Source: Hippophae tibetana
Taxonomy: Eukaryota; Streptophyta; Magnoliopsida; Rosales; Elaeagnaceae
Reading direction: 5' to 3'
DNA: 64,000 nucleotides
NCBI GenBank assembly: GCA_037013495.1
Contig: CM072802.1
Coordinates: 47,220,501 to 47,284,500, forward strand
Shown here: positions 11,621-22,797 of the stretch, one piece after another
Layout of the letters: every line of letters starts with the position of its first letter
How positions within the stretch are numbered: the stretch's first letter is position 1
Translations under genes and position numbers: made by a program
Notes under the pieces: model-generated
Database searches by the model: none
Seen by the model: only the letters and a program-made list of their open reading frames with translations
Told to the model about the DNA's origin: nothing

Positions 11621-12108
11621 CAGCAAGAAAACAAGAATTAGATTCTTTAACAATCTACTACTATGTTCCTCTTTTCTTCTTCTTCTTCTTGTTCTTTTTT
11701 TATTTTTTATTTTGTTTTTTTTACTATTTCTGCTGCTGATATGCATAGAAAATTCATTAGAAAAAAAATTTGTAACCCTAATGAGCAAGAACCAAAAACA
11801 ACACAAAAAGCGGCGACAAATCTTTATCTCCTCGATAAGTGGTCTAAACGATGGAATTTAGGGTCCCAAAAGGTATAGAACGCAGGAAAATAGTATTCCA
11901 AATTATAGGAATTGAAACGATCTTTGATTTGATATATCATATTAGTCATTTCGTTACCCGTATCAAAAGTTATGGTTGTTTAAATTTCTAACTCTGGTTT
12001 ATCAAAAAAACATTTTGAAACTACGAACAACAACCCTTTTTTTTTTTCAGAAATCTAAAATTTAAGAAAAAATAGACGAAGATAGAAAACCTGTTTTCAG
12101 TAAGCAAG

Positions 12109-12120
12109 GATCTGATACAA
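12109..12120 (-). promoter_or_regulatory. Family C primer binding site
   Basis: The minus strand reads TTGTATCAGATC two bases after the LTR end. It is a near match to TGGTATCAGAGC, the complement of the 3' end of plant initiator methionine tRNA. Confidence 0.7.
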
Positions 12121-12122
12121 AA

Positions 12123-12864
12123 TGATGCCAACCCTTTAGGTGAACAACCTAGGAACCCATGAACTCAAGGAAATTGAAACGATTGATTTGTTAAGAATGT
12201 GTTGAATATGATCAGATTAGAACCCTAAGGAAACAAAGTCCTTAAAACCCAATTCTTGAGACATCACAAAATATAATCACTCTATTTGATAAGTCCAATT
12301 CAAGCATTCAATCAAGATTACAAGAAGGTAAAGCAAGAAGTTTTCTGAAGTTTTCTTTCCATTAATGAATATTCGTTCTCAGCCTCCATTACATAACTCT
12401 TCTTATTTATAAGCAAGAAACCCTAAAAGGAAAAAAAAACCTAGATGGAATGGGCCTATTTAGTTATGGATTGGGCCTAATCTCACCATAAAAATAAAAG
12501 ACTAAAAGACTTAACATAAATAGCCCACAATTTAAAAAAATCAAAATTACTAAACATAAAAGCCATAATTAGTTAAAATAAAAATATTACTTCCGAAATT
12601 TGTCTTTGCTCCCAACTTGATCTTCCAAATCTATCCCTTGCATAGAAAGGTAATAGACCATCCTTGGTAAAGCTTTAGAATCTTCTAATTTAGTTTTTGA
12701 TTCTTCTAACACGGCCTCTTTGTATTGCACTTCCATGATCGAGCTTTGCAAAGCTTCCTTCATCCTCTTAGTCTTTGTCCTAGTCATTGGACCGCTAATT
12801 CCTTTCAAAGGATCTTGAGAATATTTGAGAACACCAACTTGATTAGTACGTTGATCTTTATTTA
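12123..12864 (-). repeat. Family C LTR shared by two internal regions (about 742 bp)
   Basis: On the minus strand the LTR begins after the purine tract at 12865-12880 and ends GGCATCA at 12123. Upstream of it is family C integrase (12865-14057) and downstream is a primer site and leader, so it is flanked by internal sequence on both sides. The first bases read TAAATAAAG rather than TG in all three copies, so the exact start is approximate. Pol coding seems to run into it (frame 12901-12587). C2 has the matching LTR at 51973-52575. Confidence 0.72.
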
Positions 12865-14057
12865 TTCCCCTCTTCTTCGAAAAAAATTGTCCTCGAATCA
12901 CCTACATCAAACAAAGATAAATTCGTGACATTGAAATTTTCCCTAACAATACCATAGTCACTTGGAAAATCTATCTTGTAGGCGTTATCCTTAATCCGTT
13001 CTAAGGATTAAAAAGGTCCATCTCCTCGAGGATGAAATTTTGATTTCCGTTGTGTGGGAAACCTCTCCTTACGCATGTACACCCAAACTCAATCTCCAGG
13101 TTGGAAAACAACTTTCAAATGCCCCTTATTGGCTTGCTTAGCATATTTCTCATTCTTTCTTTCAATGTTGGCTCGAACTATAGCATGTAAATCCTTTAGA
13201 AAAGCTACCTTTTTCATACCATCAAGATTAGCATGCTCATTAGTAGGAAAATGTAAAATATCAATAGGTGTTACAGGATTAAAGCCATAAACAACTTCAA
13301 AAGGAGAAAATGAAGAAGTAGAATGAACAGTCCTATTATATGCAAACTCAATATGTGGCAAACACTTCTCCCACTGCGTTATATTCTTTCAAATGATAGC
13401 TCGTAGCAAAGTAGTGATTTTCCTATTAACTACTTCAATTTGACCATCCATTTGAGGATGTGCAATAGTGGAAAATAATAGTTTAGTTCCTAGTTTATTC
13501 CATAAAGTGTGCCAAAAATGACTTAGGAACTTAACATCTCTATCACTAACAATTGTCTTAGGCAACCCATGCAAACGAACCACTTCTTTAAAGAACAAAT
13601 CAGTAATATGTGTTGCTTCATTGGTTTTAGAATATGCAATAAAATGAGCCATTTTACTAAACCTATCAACAACAACAAAGATGCTACCCTTATGACTTTG
13701 AGACCTTGGTAATCCAAGGTTGATTAGGTACAGGTAAATGGGTATATAAGCCATGTGGTTTAACTTTAGATTTTGCTTCCCTACATGTAATTCATTTTTT
13801 ATAAATAAATTGCATATCAAGCTTCATATTAGGCCAATAAAAATACTCAGGTAAAATATCTGAAGTCTTTAGAACACCAAAGTGACCCATTAAACCTCCC
13901 CCATGACTTTCCTTAATAAGCAACTCACTAACAGAATAAATAGGAACACATAATTTATCTTTCTTGAATAGAAATCCTTTATGCCTATAAAAATCACTAG
14001 ACATAAACTTATCACATGCATTCCAAAATTGGAAAAAATCAAAATCATTAGCATACA
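12865..14057 (-). pseudogene. pol: Family C integrase remains upstream of the C LTR
   Basis: The minus strand encodes YANDFDFFQFWNACDKF (near 14050-14000), the zinc-site region, then [21 protein letters not shown] and [23 protein letters not shown] (about 13660-13480), and FAYNRTVHSTSSFSPFEVVYG (13350-13290). It has a few breaks. It starts abruptly at 14057 against a D LTR end, exactly where C2 starts at 50756. Confidence 0.82.
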
Positions 14058-15383
14058 TGATATGAACCAAGGGGTTAGTGATGAGCAAAAACCGGCATCG
14101 CCGATTCTTGCCAATACTTTGGTTTTAATATTTATAAAACTCTCGCAAGTGCACGAATCATTTCGAAGAAAATGATAAGTATACTCCCAAGGTCGATCTA
14201 AGGAAGGAATGTGTGTGGTTTTTAATTTATTATTCAAACTTCTAAAAACGAAATTAAATCCTAAACATCCTGTCACGATATTTTGGGGTTTTTGTGTTTT
14301 TAATCTACTTACATAAAAATAAACATAGATTCAATAAACATTCATGCAAATTTTATCATTTATAATGACGGAGTATTTATGGATATAATAACTAAGTTAA
14401 TTATGCTTGCTCATATTATCTAGGTTATTAAAGATATGAATTGATATTTATTGATTCTCCCTTTTTTGTATGAATACCACCTTTGGTGGGGTTAGATATT
14501 CTTTGTTAACTAAACAAATCAATTAACACCTATGGGTGGGATTGATAACTAATTTGCCTCATTAAATTAATTCCTTTTTCTAAGAGATTGAAAATGAACC
14601 ATTTAAATGCCACCTTTGGTGGGGTTAGACAGTTTAAACTTTATTCAAGGTGTCCAAATTAAACCTAAGAATTTAGCTATCCGAGTACTAACTTTCAAGT
14701 TTTAAAACCACTACCGAAAACATGTTGTCAATACATTTTCAGATAATAATTCTTATAAAAACTTTTGAAATAGAGCTTCACTCTAACTACCGGGCGATTG
14801 TACCATCAAATAAAAGAGCACTACTCTAAATCAGACCGGATAACTAAACCTTAAAATCTAATTTTCAGGTTTAAGTTTGTAATGAAAAATAATATATTTC
14901 TCTCTAACATTCTTAATATAAAATCATGAATAAAAATAAAATCAATTCATTTTAGAGATTTTTACCTATTTAATATTTCGCAAGCATAACAACGTCATTA
15001 TTACATCATGTTTACTAAATAGCCAGCACAGTTAAATTTAACCACAGACAAATTAAATATAACATGTAAGAATAAAGCATAAAAATAACTGTAAAGAAAA
15101 TAAAATCCTTACAGAACTTCGACGCTATTCCCGTTGCTAGAAAAACTCCAAGCGGAATTTGCACTCCCATTTATTGAATCAAAAAGCTAAAATATTACAA
15201 AAACATAACTAGTTCTTCCCCAAAAGGGAAGAACTCTAAATCTAAGAGAAATTAACTAAGAAAAGCTAAAAACTAAGAAAACATAAGAAAAACTAAGAAA
15301 AACTAAAAATCTAAGAAAAGAGAGAAAGAAAGAAGAGAGAAGTGTGTTTTGAAGGTGTGATTTTGAAGTGAAGGGAAGGGGGG

Positions 15384-15531
15384 TATTTATAGGTGAGAAT
15401 GGAGAGAAAAAATGAGTAAAAAAATGTTAAAAAAATGAGTAAAAAAATGAGTAAAAAAATGTTAAAACGCGTAATAGAAATGTTGACGTCATTGATGACG
15501 TCAGCATGACGTCATGGGGCGGCTGCACGTG
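15384..15531 (-). promoter_or_regulatory. Promoter of solo LTR 1
   Basis: On the minus strand a G-box CACGTG (15526-15531) and three perfect TGACGTCA palindromes (15507-15514, 15496-15503, 15484-15491; 11-12 bp apart) precede the TATA box (15384-15391). This is the cleanest version of the motif cluster in the window. Confidence 0.7.
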
Positions 15532-15543
15532 AAAAATGAGTGT

Positions 15544-15720
15544 CGGCGCGCGCGGATGAACAGTAACCCGCGCGCAGTGCTGCGCGCATGAACAGTAATC
15601 TCGTGCGCGCAGTGCTGCGCGCATGAACAGTACCCCCCCGCGCGCAGTGCTGCGCGGATGAACAGTGCCGCGTGTGCAGCTTGGGGCGGAGCTGGGTGCT
15701 GGGGCGCGGCGGCGCGTTTT
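15544..15720 (-). repeat. GC-rich cassette type 2 with 35-bp repeats
   Basis: GCGCAGTGCTGCGCG recurs at 15572, 15607 and 15642, a 35-bp period, each copy followed by ATGAACAGT. The core is an inverted repeat able to fold. Solo LTR 2 has the same cassette (44167-44340); A1 and A2 do not. Confidence 0.82.
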
Positions 15721-16578
15721 TCTCCTTTTTGACATTTTTGACCTTTTTGACCCATTTTGTCCAATTTTTCCATATTTGTCGACCTTTCCGCATTTATTTA
15801 TTAATATATTTGTGATGTATTGCTTCCAGTATTCCTCTTTGAGTCTTTAAGTTGCATTTTTAAGCCAAAATACCTGAAAAACAATAAAAATACTCGTGAT
15901 TCCGAAAAAGACAAATTTATATAAATATATGATAAAACATATAAATATATATATTTTTAATCAATTAATTTGCATAAAATAATGGTTATTTTAGTGCTTT
16001 TTGAGCACTCATCAGTTAGTTTCTAACTAATTTCAAATTATATAGCAAAGGGTTTCTCCACAAATCCATAGATATTACTCACCATTTTTTTGAGGGGAAA
16101 GACGCCACATGGAGGTGCTATTTTCTTGATAAGTCTAGCATAAATGACACCCTAACAAGTATGGATATTACTCACCACAAATTCTTGGATGCTTAACAAT
16201 GCCACAAAGGTTTCCAATCCCTTGATAAGTTGCTTAAAGGTTAACAAAGAGCATGAAGGAGCTCTCAAATGATCTGAAAATTCAAATTTCATTCAAAATT
16301 GTGAATTCTCAGCAGCTAAGCTGCTCTTAAGTATTTATATTGGATACAAATAAACCCTAAACACTACTACATCATAGCCTTTGATCTCACTACAAAGGAA
16401 TCCTATGAAAATATTACATCTTAACCCTTGATTTGATCCATGGACTGAAAAGAAAACTGCCCAAAATCAGTCCAAATGTCATAGCAAAACATGGAGAAAA
16501 TATGGGGTAGCTGAGTACAAAAAATTCCAAGAAAATCTTACATCTTAACCCTTGATTTCATCCAAGAGCTGAAAAGAA

Positions 16579-17275
16579 CAATCCTAGGATGGAAATTAGG
16601 GCAAAATTGGCAAAATAAAACTAGGCACATTGTTGTGCCATTTGGACTTTTTGGGCAGCTTCATTTTCAGCCCTTAGATGGAAACAAGGGTTAAGATGTA
16701 ATATTTTATAGGGTTTCTTTTGTTCTCAAATGCTCTATATTTTGCTCCAATTTTGGAGTGCCATTTGGACTGATTTTGGGCAGCTTTCTTTTCAGCCCTT
16801 GGATGAAATCAAGGGTTAAGATGTAATACTTTATAGGATTGCTTTGTGGTCAGCTGCCCCAATTTTTCCATGTTTTGGTCAATTTTTTCTGCTACCTTTT
16901 TTGGCTGTGTTTATTTTCAACCCTTGGATGAGATCAAGAGCTATTATGTATTATAGCTTAGGGTTGGTTTATATCCTTTTAAGAGTAGCTCAACTGCTGT
17001 AAAAGATAATTTTGAATGAAGTTTGAATATTCAGATCATTTGAGAGCTCATCTAGCTCTTTGTTCCTCTTCAAGCAACTTATCAAGGGATTGGCAACCTT
17101 TGTGGCATTTTTTAGCATCCAAGCATTTGTGGTGAGTAATATCCATACTTGTTAGGGTGTCATTTATGCTAGACTTATCAAGGAATTAACAGCTCCTTGT
17201 GGCGTCTTTTCTCCTCAAAAAAATAGTGAGTAATATCCATTGATTTGTGGAGAAACCCTTTGCTATATAATCTGA
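16579..17275 (+). repeat. 5' LTR of D1 (partial)
   Basis: It matches 22878 onward in the 3' LTR, beginning at ACAATCCTAGGATGG, and ends near GCTATATAATCTGA. Neither end is the natural LTR end, and the primer site is not visible in this copy; D3 shows it at 29106. Confidence 0.75.
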
Positions 17276-18177
17276 CACATAAAAAAACAAAAAAAAATAT
17301 CATTCTGCTGTGTTCTTGCTGAAAGTTATTCTCCATACCCTAAAAATATTGCTCTTCTTTGTTTCTACGTTTTTTTCTGCATTTTCCTTTCAAATTCTAT
17401 TGTGTCCAAAGTTTTTCAGTAGTAACCTTGCATATCCTGCTGTTTCTGAAAGTATTCTGAATTTTTCTTTCATATTCTGCATTTTCCCTGCAAATTTTGC
17501 TATTACTGAATCTATTATGTATTTTTCCTTGCTTATTCTGCAAAATCTGAAATACTCTACAGTTTTTGGTTGTTTTCTAGTATTTCTATGGTAGTTCATG
17601 TAGAAATTTCATTTTCCCTTTCTGTCGTAATTTTTGTTATTTTACCAATCTTAAAAATTCCTCAAACTCATATTGAAAGTATTGAATTGATTACTCTTGA
17701 GTTATTAGCATACTTGTTTAAAAAAAACAGAAAAAGAGTGGCCAGAATTAAATGAAAAAAAAGACAAAAAAAATAGAGAGCCAAATTGCAATTGCTAATT
17801 TCTAGTGAGTATTAGAACTCATAGTTTCAAGGATTTTACACTTTGATTATAAATCTTCCATTGTGTGCTTAGTTCCTTTGGGGAAATTGTTGTTTTCCAA
17901 TCGTGTTGTTCTATTGCTTTTTCTTGTGCTTACTACTCTAAACACTTTGAGTTAGTTTCCTTTGAGCTTTAACAAGTGGGATATTGTGAACTATTTTTTT
18001 TGGGTGTTTGATAATTCTACAAATTGGTTGGAATTCCTGGATTTGGTTGCTTTGATTAGGAACTAAGAGGGTTTGAGTGATCAATCCGAGCGCTAAACAC
18101 GTGAGGTATTGTGTGAATTTACATTAGTTCTACTTTATTACACTAACCTATTTTTGTGTGGAATTGAAAAAAAAAGA
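17276..18177 (+). other. Leader of D1
   Basis: T-rich noncoding sequence before gag. Between about 17365 and 17560 it holds degenerate repeats of a TTCTGCATTTTCC...TTCTG theme. Similar leaders stand in D3 (29104-29873) and F (47070-47776). No gene is supported. Confidence 0.6.
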
Positions 18178-19330
18178 ATGTCAAACAGTCGTCCCGAAGG
18201 AAGACCGGATATGATGTTCATGATGAGGGTGCTGCAACAATCTTTTGAAAGGATGAACAACTTGGTAGTTGATATGAATGAAAGATTGGAAAGGCAAGAA
18301 AATTCCTTAGCAGCTTTACAACGAGGAACACCTCCACCCAATGTTAGGAGGGTTAATAGGCAAGCTCATGTTGGGGATGATATAGAGGAAGAAGATTGGG
18401 AAGAAGAAGGGGAAAAAATTCCTAGAGGAGGAAGAAATGGGAATAGAGGTGGAAGAAATGGTAGAGAAGGTATGTGGAGACCCCCCACCTAGAGCTCAAG
18501 ATGGAGTTGACAGAGATCTAAGTAGTATAAAAATGAAGATACCACAATTCCAAGGAAAGAATGACCTGGAGTTATATTTGGAGTGGGAGAAGAAAGTGGA
18601 GCATATTTTTGAATGTCACAACTACTCCATGGAGAAAAAAGTAAAACTTGCTGTAATTGAGTTTTCTGACTATGCATTGAATTGGAGGGATCAATTGGTC
18701 ATTAGTAGAAGGAGAAACCATGAAAGGCCCATAGATAATTGGGAGGACATGAAGGCTATCATGAGAAAGAAGTTTGTGCCTAGCTACTACTAAAGAGAGT
18801 TACACCAACGCTTACAAAGATTGACTGAAGGATATAAATGTGTTGATGAGTACTACAAGGAAATGGAAGTGGCTATGGCAAGAGCTAATGTTGAGGAAGA
18901 TAGAGAGGCAACCATGGCTAGGTTTCTTAGTGGGTTGAATCCGGACATTGCCAACATTGTGGAACTTCATCATTATGTGGAGATGGAGGACATGGTCCAC
19001 ATGGAAATCAAGGTGGAAAGGCAATTAAAGAAACAGAGTTTTCGATCCCAACCATTAAGGTCTAGTCCCATTACTCAAAAATTAACCTTACTAGTCCTTG
19101 GAAGTCCAATGAGAAAAAAGATGAAATAGCTACATCCAAACCAAGATTTGACCCTTACAAAGCCAAAGAGATGGGGGTTAGCAAGGACAAAGGTAAAATC
19201 GACACCCCAATTCGTAATCATGACTTAAGGTGTTTTCGGTGTCTTGGTAATGGTCATATAGCCTCTCAATGTCCCAATAAGAAGGTAATGATCACCTTAG
19301 CGAGTGGTGAGGTTGGAACTGATAATGAAA
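18178..19330 (+). pseudogene. gag: D1 gag remains
   Basis: The ATG at 18178 opens MSNSRPEGRPDMMFMMRVLQ and a predicted coiled segment (FERMNNLVVDMNERLERQEN). An acidic then arginine/glycine-rich stretch follows. The capsid domain (18530-19060) carries PQFQGKNDLELYLEWEKKVEH and [25 protein letters not shown] zinc knuckle (CX2CX4HX4C) lies at 19231-19272. Gag would coat element RNA; the knuckle binds it. The frame has a few breaks. D3 and F share the same N-terminus. Confidence 0.85.
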
Positions 19331-19344
19331 GTTAAGAAGATGAG

Positions 19345-19800
19345 ATGCCCTCTGTAGGGGAAGTTAGTGAAGAGGAGATAGGACCCGTGGATGGGGAAGC
19401 ACTTGTAATAAGACAATCTTTGAGCACTCAAGTCAAAGAGGATGACCTTGAACAAAAAAGAGATAACATCTTCCACACAAGATGTTATGTGAGTAACAAA
19501 GTGTGTAGTGTTATCATAGATGGTGGAAGTTGCACCAATGTGGCTAGTACTACCTTAGTTGAGAAATTAGGGTTGCCCACATTTGAACACCCTAAGCCTT
19601 GCAAGTTGCAATGGTTAAATGATAGTGGGGAAGTGAAGGTTAATAAGCAAGTATTAGTGAGCTTCTCCATTGGAAAATACAAGGATGAAGTGATGTGTGA
19701 TGTGGTACCCATGCAAGCCGGACACATCTTGCTAGGTAGGCCTTGGCAATTGATAGGAAGGTTACACATGACGGATATAGAAACAAGTATTCGTTTGTGA
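19345..19800 (+). pseudogene. pol: D1 protease region
   Basis: A retroviral-type aspartic protease: VIIDGGSCTNVASTTLVEKLGL near 19510-19575 holds the active-site Asp in a DGG context, and GHILLGRPW near 19720-19745 is the C-terminal motif. A Lys/Glu-rich linker (19860-19965) leads to reverse transcriptase. The same domain is in D2 (24664-24386, minus), D fragment 46447-46226 (minus) and F (48060-48500). Confidence 0.82.
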
Positions 19801-19977
19801 AGAATGGTAGAAACATCACACTTGTACCCCTTTCACCAAAGCAAGTCTTTGAAGATCAATTGAGGATGATTAGGGAAAAAGAACAAAAAGAGAATAATGA
19901 AAAAGAAAAAAAGAATGAAAGAAAAGAAAGAGTGAAGAAAAAGGAGTGGAGAGTGGAAAAATACTAGAGAAAAAAAT

Positions 19978-21582
19978 GTGAATTTTTATGCTAAGGCAAG
20001 TGAGAATAAGAGGGCTTTTTATTCAAAACAGCCCATACTTGTACTTTTGTACAAGGAGGCAAATTTTTCTATTCACAATCTTAACCAGTCTTTGCCTAGT
20101 ACCACTAATTCTCTTTTGCAGGAATTTGAAGACGTGTTCCCTGAAGAGATTCCAGATGGGGTGCCACCAATGAGGGGGATTGAGCATCAAATTGACTTTA
20201 TACTGAGGGCTTCTCTTGCAAACTGACCTGCCTATAGGACCAACCCCAAAGAAACTAAGGAGATTCAAAGTCAAGTTGAAGAGTACTTGATCAAAGGTCA
20301 AGTTAGAGAGAGCCTGAGTCCATGTGCTGTTCCCGTGCTACTCGTTCCCAAGAAGGATGGATCAAGCAAGATGTGTGTTGATTGCCGAGCCATCAACAAC
20401 ATTACGGTAAAATATTGACATCCTATTCCTAGACTAGATGACATGTTAGATGAGTTGCATGGTTCTTTCATTTTTACAAAAAATGATTTGAGAAGTGGAT
20501 ACCATCAAATTAGGATGAGAGAGGGTGATGAATGGAAAACCGCTTTTAAAACTAAACATGGATTGTATGAGTGGTTAGTCATGCCCTTTGGTCTAACAAA
20601 TGCACCTAGCACTTTTATGAGGCTTATGAATCATATTCTGCGTGCATTTATTGGGAAATTTGTTGTTGTCTATTTTGATGATATTCTCATTTACAGTAAA
20701 AATCTTGAAGAGCATGTCTTACATCTTAGGTATGTGCTTGAAATTTTGAGAAAAGAACAATTGTATGTGAACCTGAAAAAGTGTGTTTTTTGCATGGACA
20801 AGTTAGTTTTTCTTGGTTTTGTTGTTAGTTCTAAGGGGGTAGAAGTAGATGAGGAAAAGGTTAAGGCTATTCGAGAATGGCCCACACCTAAATCTGTAAC
20901 TGAGGTTAGAAGTTTTCATGGCTTAGCTAGTTTTTATCGAAGGTTTGTCAAAGATTTTAGTACACTAGCTGCACCTCTAACTGAGGTCATTAAAAAGTCT
21001 GTTGGTTTCAAATGGGGTGAGAATCAGGAGAGAGCCTTTAAAGTATTGAAGGATAGTTTGTGTTCTGCACCTGTTTTATCTTTACCTGATTTTACTAAAA
21101 CCTTTGAAGTTGAGTGTGATGCATCAGGAATAGGTATAGGAGCTGTTTTGATGCAGGAACGGCGACCTATAGCTTATTTCAGATAGAAACTTCATGGAGC
21201 AGCCCTTAATTATCCAACGTATGACAAGGAGGTATATGCCTTGGTTAGGACCCTAGAGACATGGCAACATTACCTTTGGCCTAGAGAATTTGTCATCCAT
21301 ACCGATCATGAATCTCTAAAACATATGAAGCGCCAAGGTAAATTGAATAGGAGGCATGCTAGATGGATGGAATTCATTGAGACATTTCCTTATATTGTTC
21401 AATATAAGAGAGGTAAGGAGAATGTTGTAGGCGATGCTTTATCACGGATGTATGCCTTACTCTCAACTTTAAATGCTAGATTGCTAGGATTTGAATATGT
21501 TAAGGAAATGTATGCTAATGATGATGACTTCTCTACTATTTACCATACATGTGAAAAAACTTCCTTTGAAAAGTTTTATTAA
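19978..21582 (+). pseudogene. pol: D1 reverse transcriptase and RNase H
   Basis: FEDVFPEEIPDGVPPMRGIEHQIDF (20127-20205) opens the domain. [34 protein letters not shown] and [17 protein letters not shown] are standard reverse transcriptase blocks. The catalytic box YFDD is at 20671-20682. RNase H begins at [15 protein letters not shown] near 21113 and continues to DALSRMYAL near 21450. A few breaks interrupt it. Confidence 0.87.
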
Positions 21583-21599
21583 TTAGATGGGTATTTATT

Positions 21600-22797
21600 T
21601 AAAGAAAATCAATTGTGTATACCCAAATGTTCCATGCGTGAGTTGTTAATTAAGGAGGCCCATGAGGGGGGGATTAATGGGGAATTTTGGAATTAAAAAG
21701 ACTTTAGATGTTTTGTGTGAGCATTTTTATTGGCCAACAATAAAGAAGGATGTAGCGAGAATATTTTCTAGATGCATCACTTGTAAGCAAGCCAAATCCA
21801 AAGTCCTACCACAAGGACTATATACTCCCTTGCCCGTACCAAGCACCCCTTGGGTAGATATTTCCATGGATTTTGTTTTAGGGTTAACTAGGTCTAAGAA
21901 GGGTAGAGACTCCATTTTTGTGGTTGTATATAGGTTTTCTAAAATGGCACACTTTATAACATGTCATAAAACCGATGATGCCACTAATGTAGAAGAGTTG
22001 TTCTTTAGAGAGGTTGTTAGGCTTCATGGAGTTCCTAGGAGCATTGTGTCTGATAGGGATGTTAAATTCCTTAGTTATTTTTGGAAAACTCTTTGGGCTA
22101 AAATGGGCACTAAACTCTTGTTTTTGACTACTTGTCACCCTCAAACAGATGGGAAAACTGAGGTAGTCAATAGGACTCTGTCCACGTTGCTTAGGGCGGT
22201 AATAAAAAGGAATTTGAAAAATTGGGAGGATTGTTTACCTTTTGTTGAATTTGCTTATAACCGGAGTGTGCATTCAACTACTGATCATTCTCCATTCGAA
22301 ATTGTTTATAGTTTCAATCCACTAACTCCTTTGGACTTATTACATATTCCTATTTTAGAGAAAACTAACTTAGATGGTGCAAGGAAGGCTGAAACGGTGA
22401 AGAAGCTCCATGAACGCATTCATGAGCAAATTGAGAAGAGAAATAAGGATTATTCTTACAGAGCCAACAAAGGGAGGCGAAGAGTCATTTTTGAACCTGG
22501 TGATTGGGTTTGCATGTATATGAGGAAAGAACAGTTTCCTGAAAAAAGACGGTCCAAGTTGCAACCTCGGGGAGATGGACCCTTTCAAGTGATTGAGCGA
22601 ATCAATGACAATGCCTACAAAATTGATCTTCATGGTGAGTATAATGTTATTACCTCTTTTAATGTTTCTGATCTTTCTCCTTTTGATTATGTAGGTGATG
22701 ACTCGAGGACGAATCCTCTTGAAGAGAAGGGGAATGATTTGAATCATCAAGCTCTACAAATTCGAAGTGGACCAATCACAAGGTCTAGGAAGGCATA
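21600..22797 (+). pseudogene. pol: D1 integrase, running into the 3' LTR
   Basis: The zinc site ends at CITCKQAKSK (21775-21804). The catalytic acids are at 21869 (SMDFV), 22052 (VSDRD) and 22160 (KTEVVNR), with 35 residues between the last two. The C-terminal part has RRSKLQPRGDGPFQVIERINDNAYKIDL, a GPF-type module, then FNVSDLSPFDY. The reading frame crosses the purine tract and ends inside the 3' LTR with GPITRSRKA. No separate chromodomain is seen. Most of the domain is intact as one frame from 21662. Confidence 0.87.
22719..22734 (+). promoter_or_regulatory. Polypurine tract of D1, inside coding sequence
   Basis: A tract of AG-rich sequence (GAAGAGAAGGGGAA) stands just before the TG of the 3' LTR. 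It is translated as part of the integrase C-terminus, so the element overlaps primer and coding functions. Confidence 0.72.

Larger units (their letters stand above)
10981..12108 (-). other. Leader of C1 between primer site and gag
   Basis: Noncoding on the minus strand. It contains a 30-bp minisatellite (11370-11535), two copies of a 44-bp unit (11533-11620), and CTT-rich and T-rich runs (11665-11720, 12040-12055). No gene is supported. Confidence 0.6.
7294..12864 (-). mobile_element. Family C Ty3/gypsy element C1, degraded
   Basis: Read on the minus strand: LTR (12864-12123), primer site (12120-12109), leader (12108-10981), gag (about 10960-10262), protease region, part of reverse transcriptase, RNase H and integrase (down to about 7419), purine tract (7418-7404) and the first 110 bp of the 3' LTR (7403-7294). 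A1 sits in that 3' LTR, so the rest should lie left of A1. The integrase and gag resemble plant chromoviruses and are close to family D. It has many breaks and is clearly older than A1. Confidence 0.82.
14079..16014 (-). mobile_element. Athila solo LTR 1 with target-site duplication
   Basis: It starts TGATGAGC and ends GCACTCATCA. The five bases before (14074-14078) and after (16015-16019) are both GTTAG, so this is a complete insertion reduced to one LTR by recombination between its two LTRs. At 1936 bp it matches the A1 LTR apart from the GC-rich cassette, which is of type 2. Its insertion splits a D LTR and so postdates it. Confidence 0.93.
14058..16578 (-). repeat. Family D LTR 3' part, minus strand, split by solo LTR 1
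   Basis: The pieces 14058-14078 and 16015-16578 together match about 580 bp of the D LTR end, finishing TTGGTTCATATCA on the minus strand. Solo LTR 1 is inserted between them with a 5-bp duplication. At 16578/16579 it meets a plus-strand D LTR head on. Confidence 0.75.
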
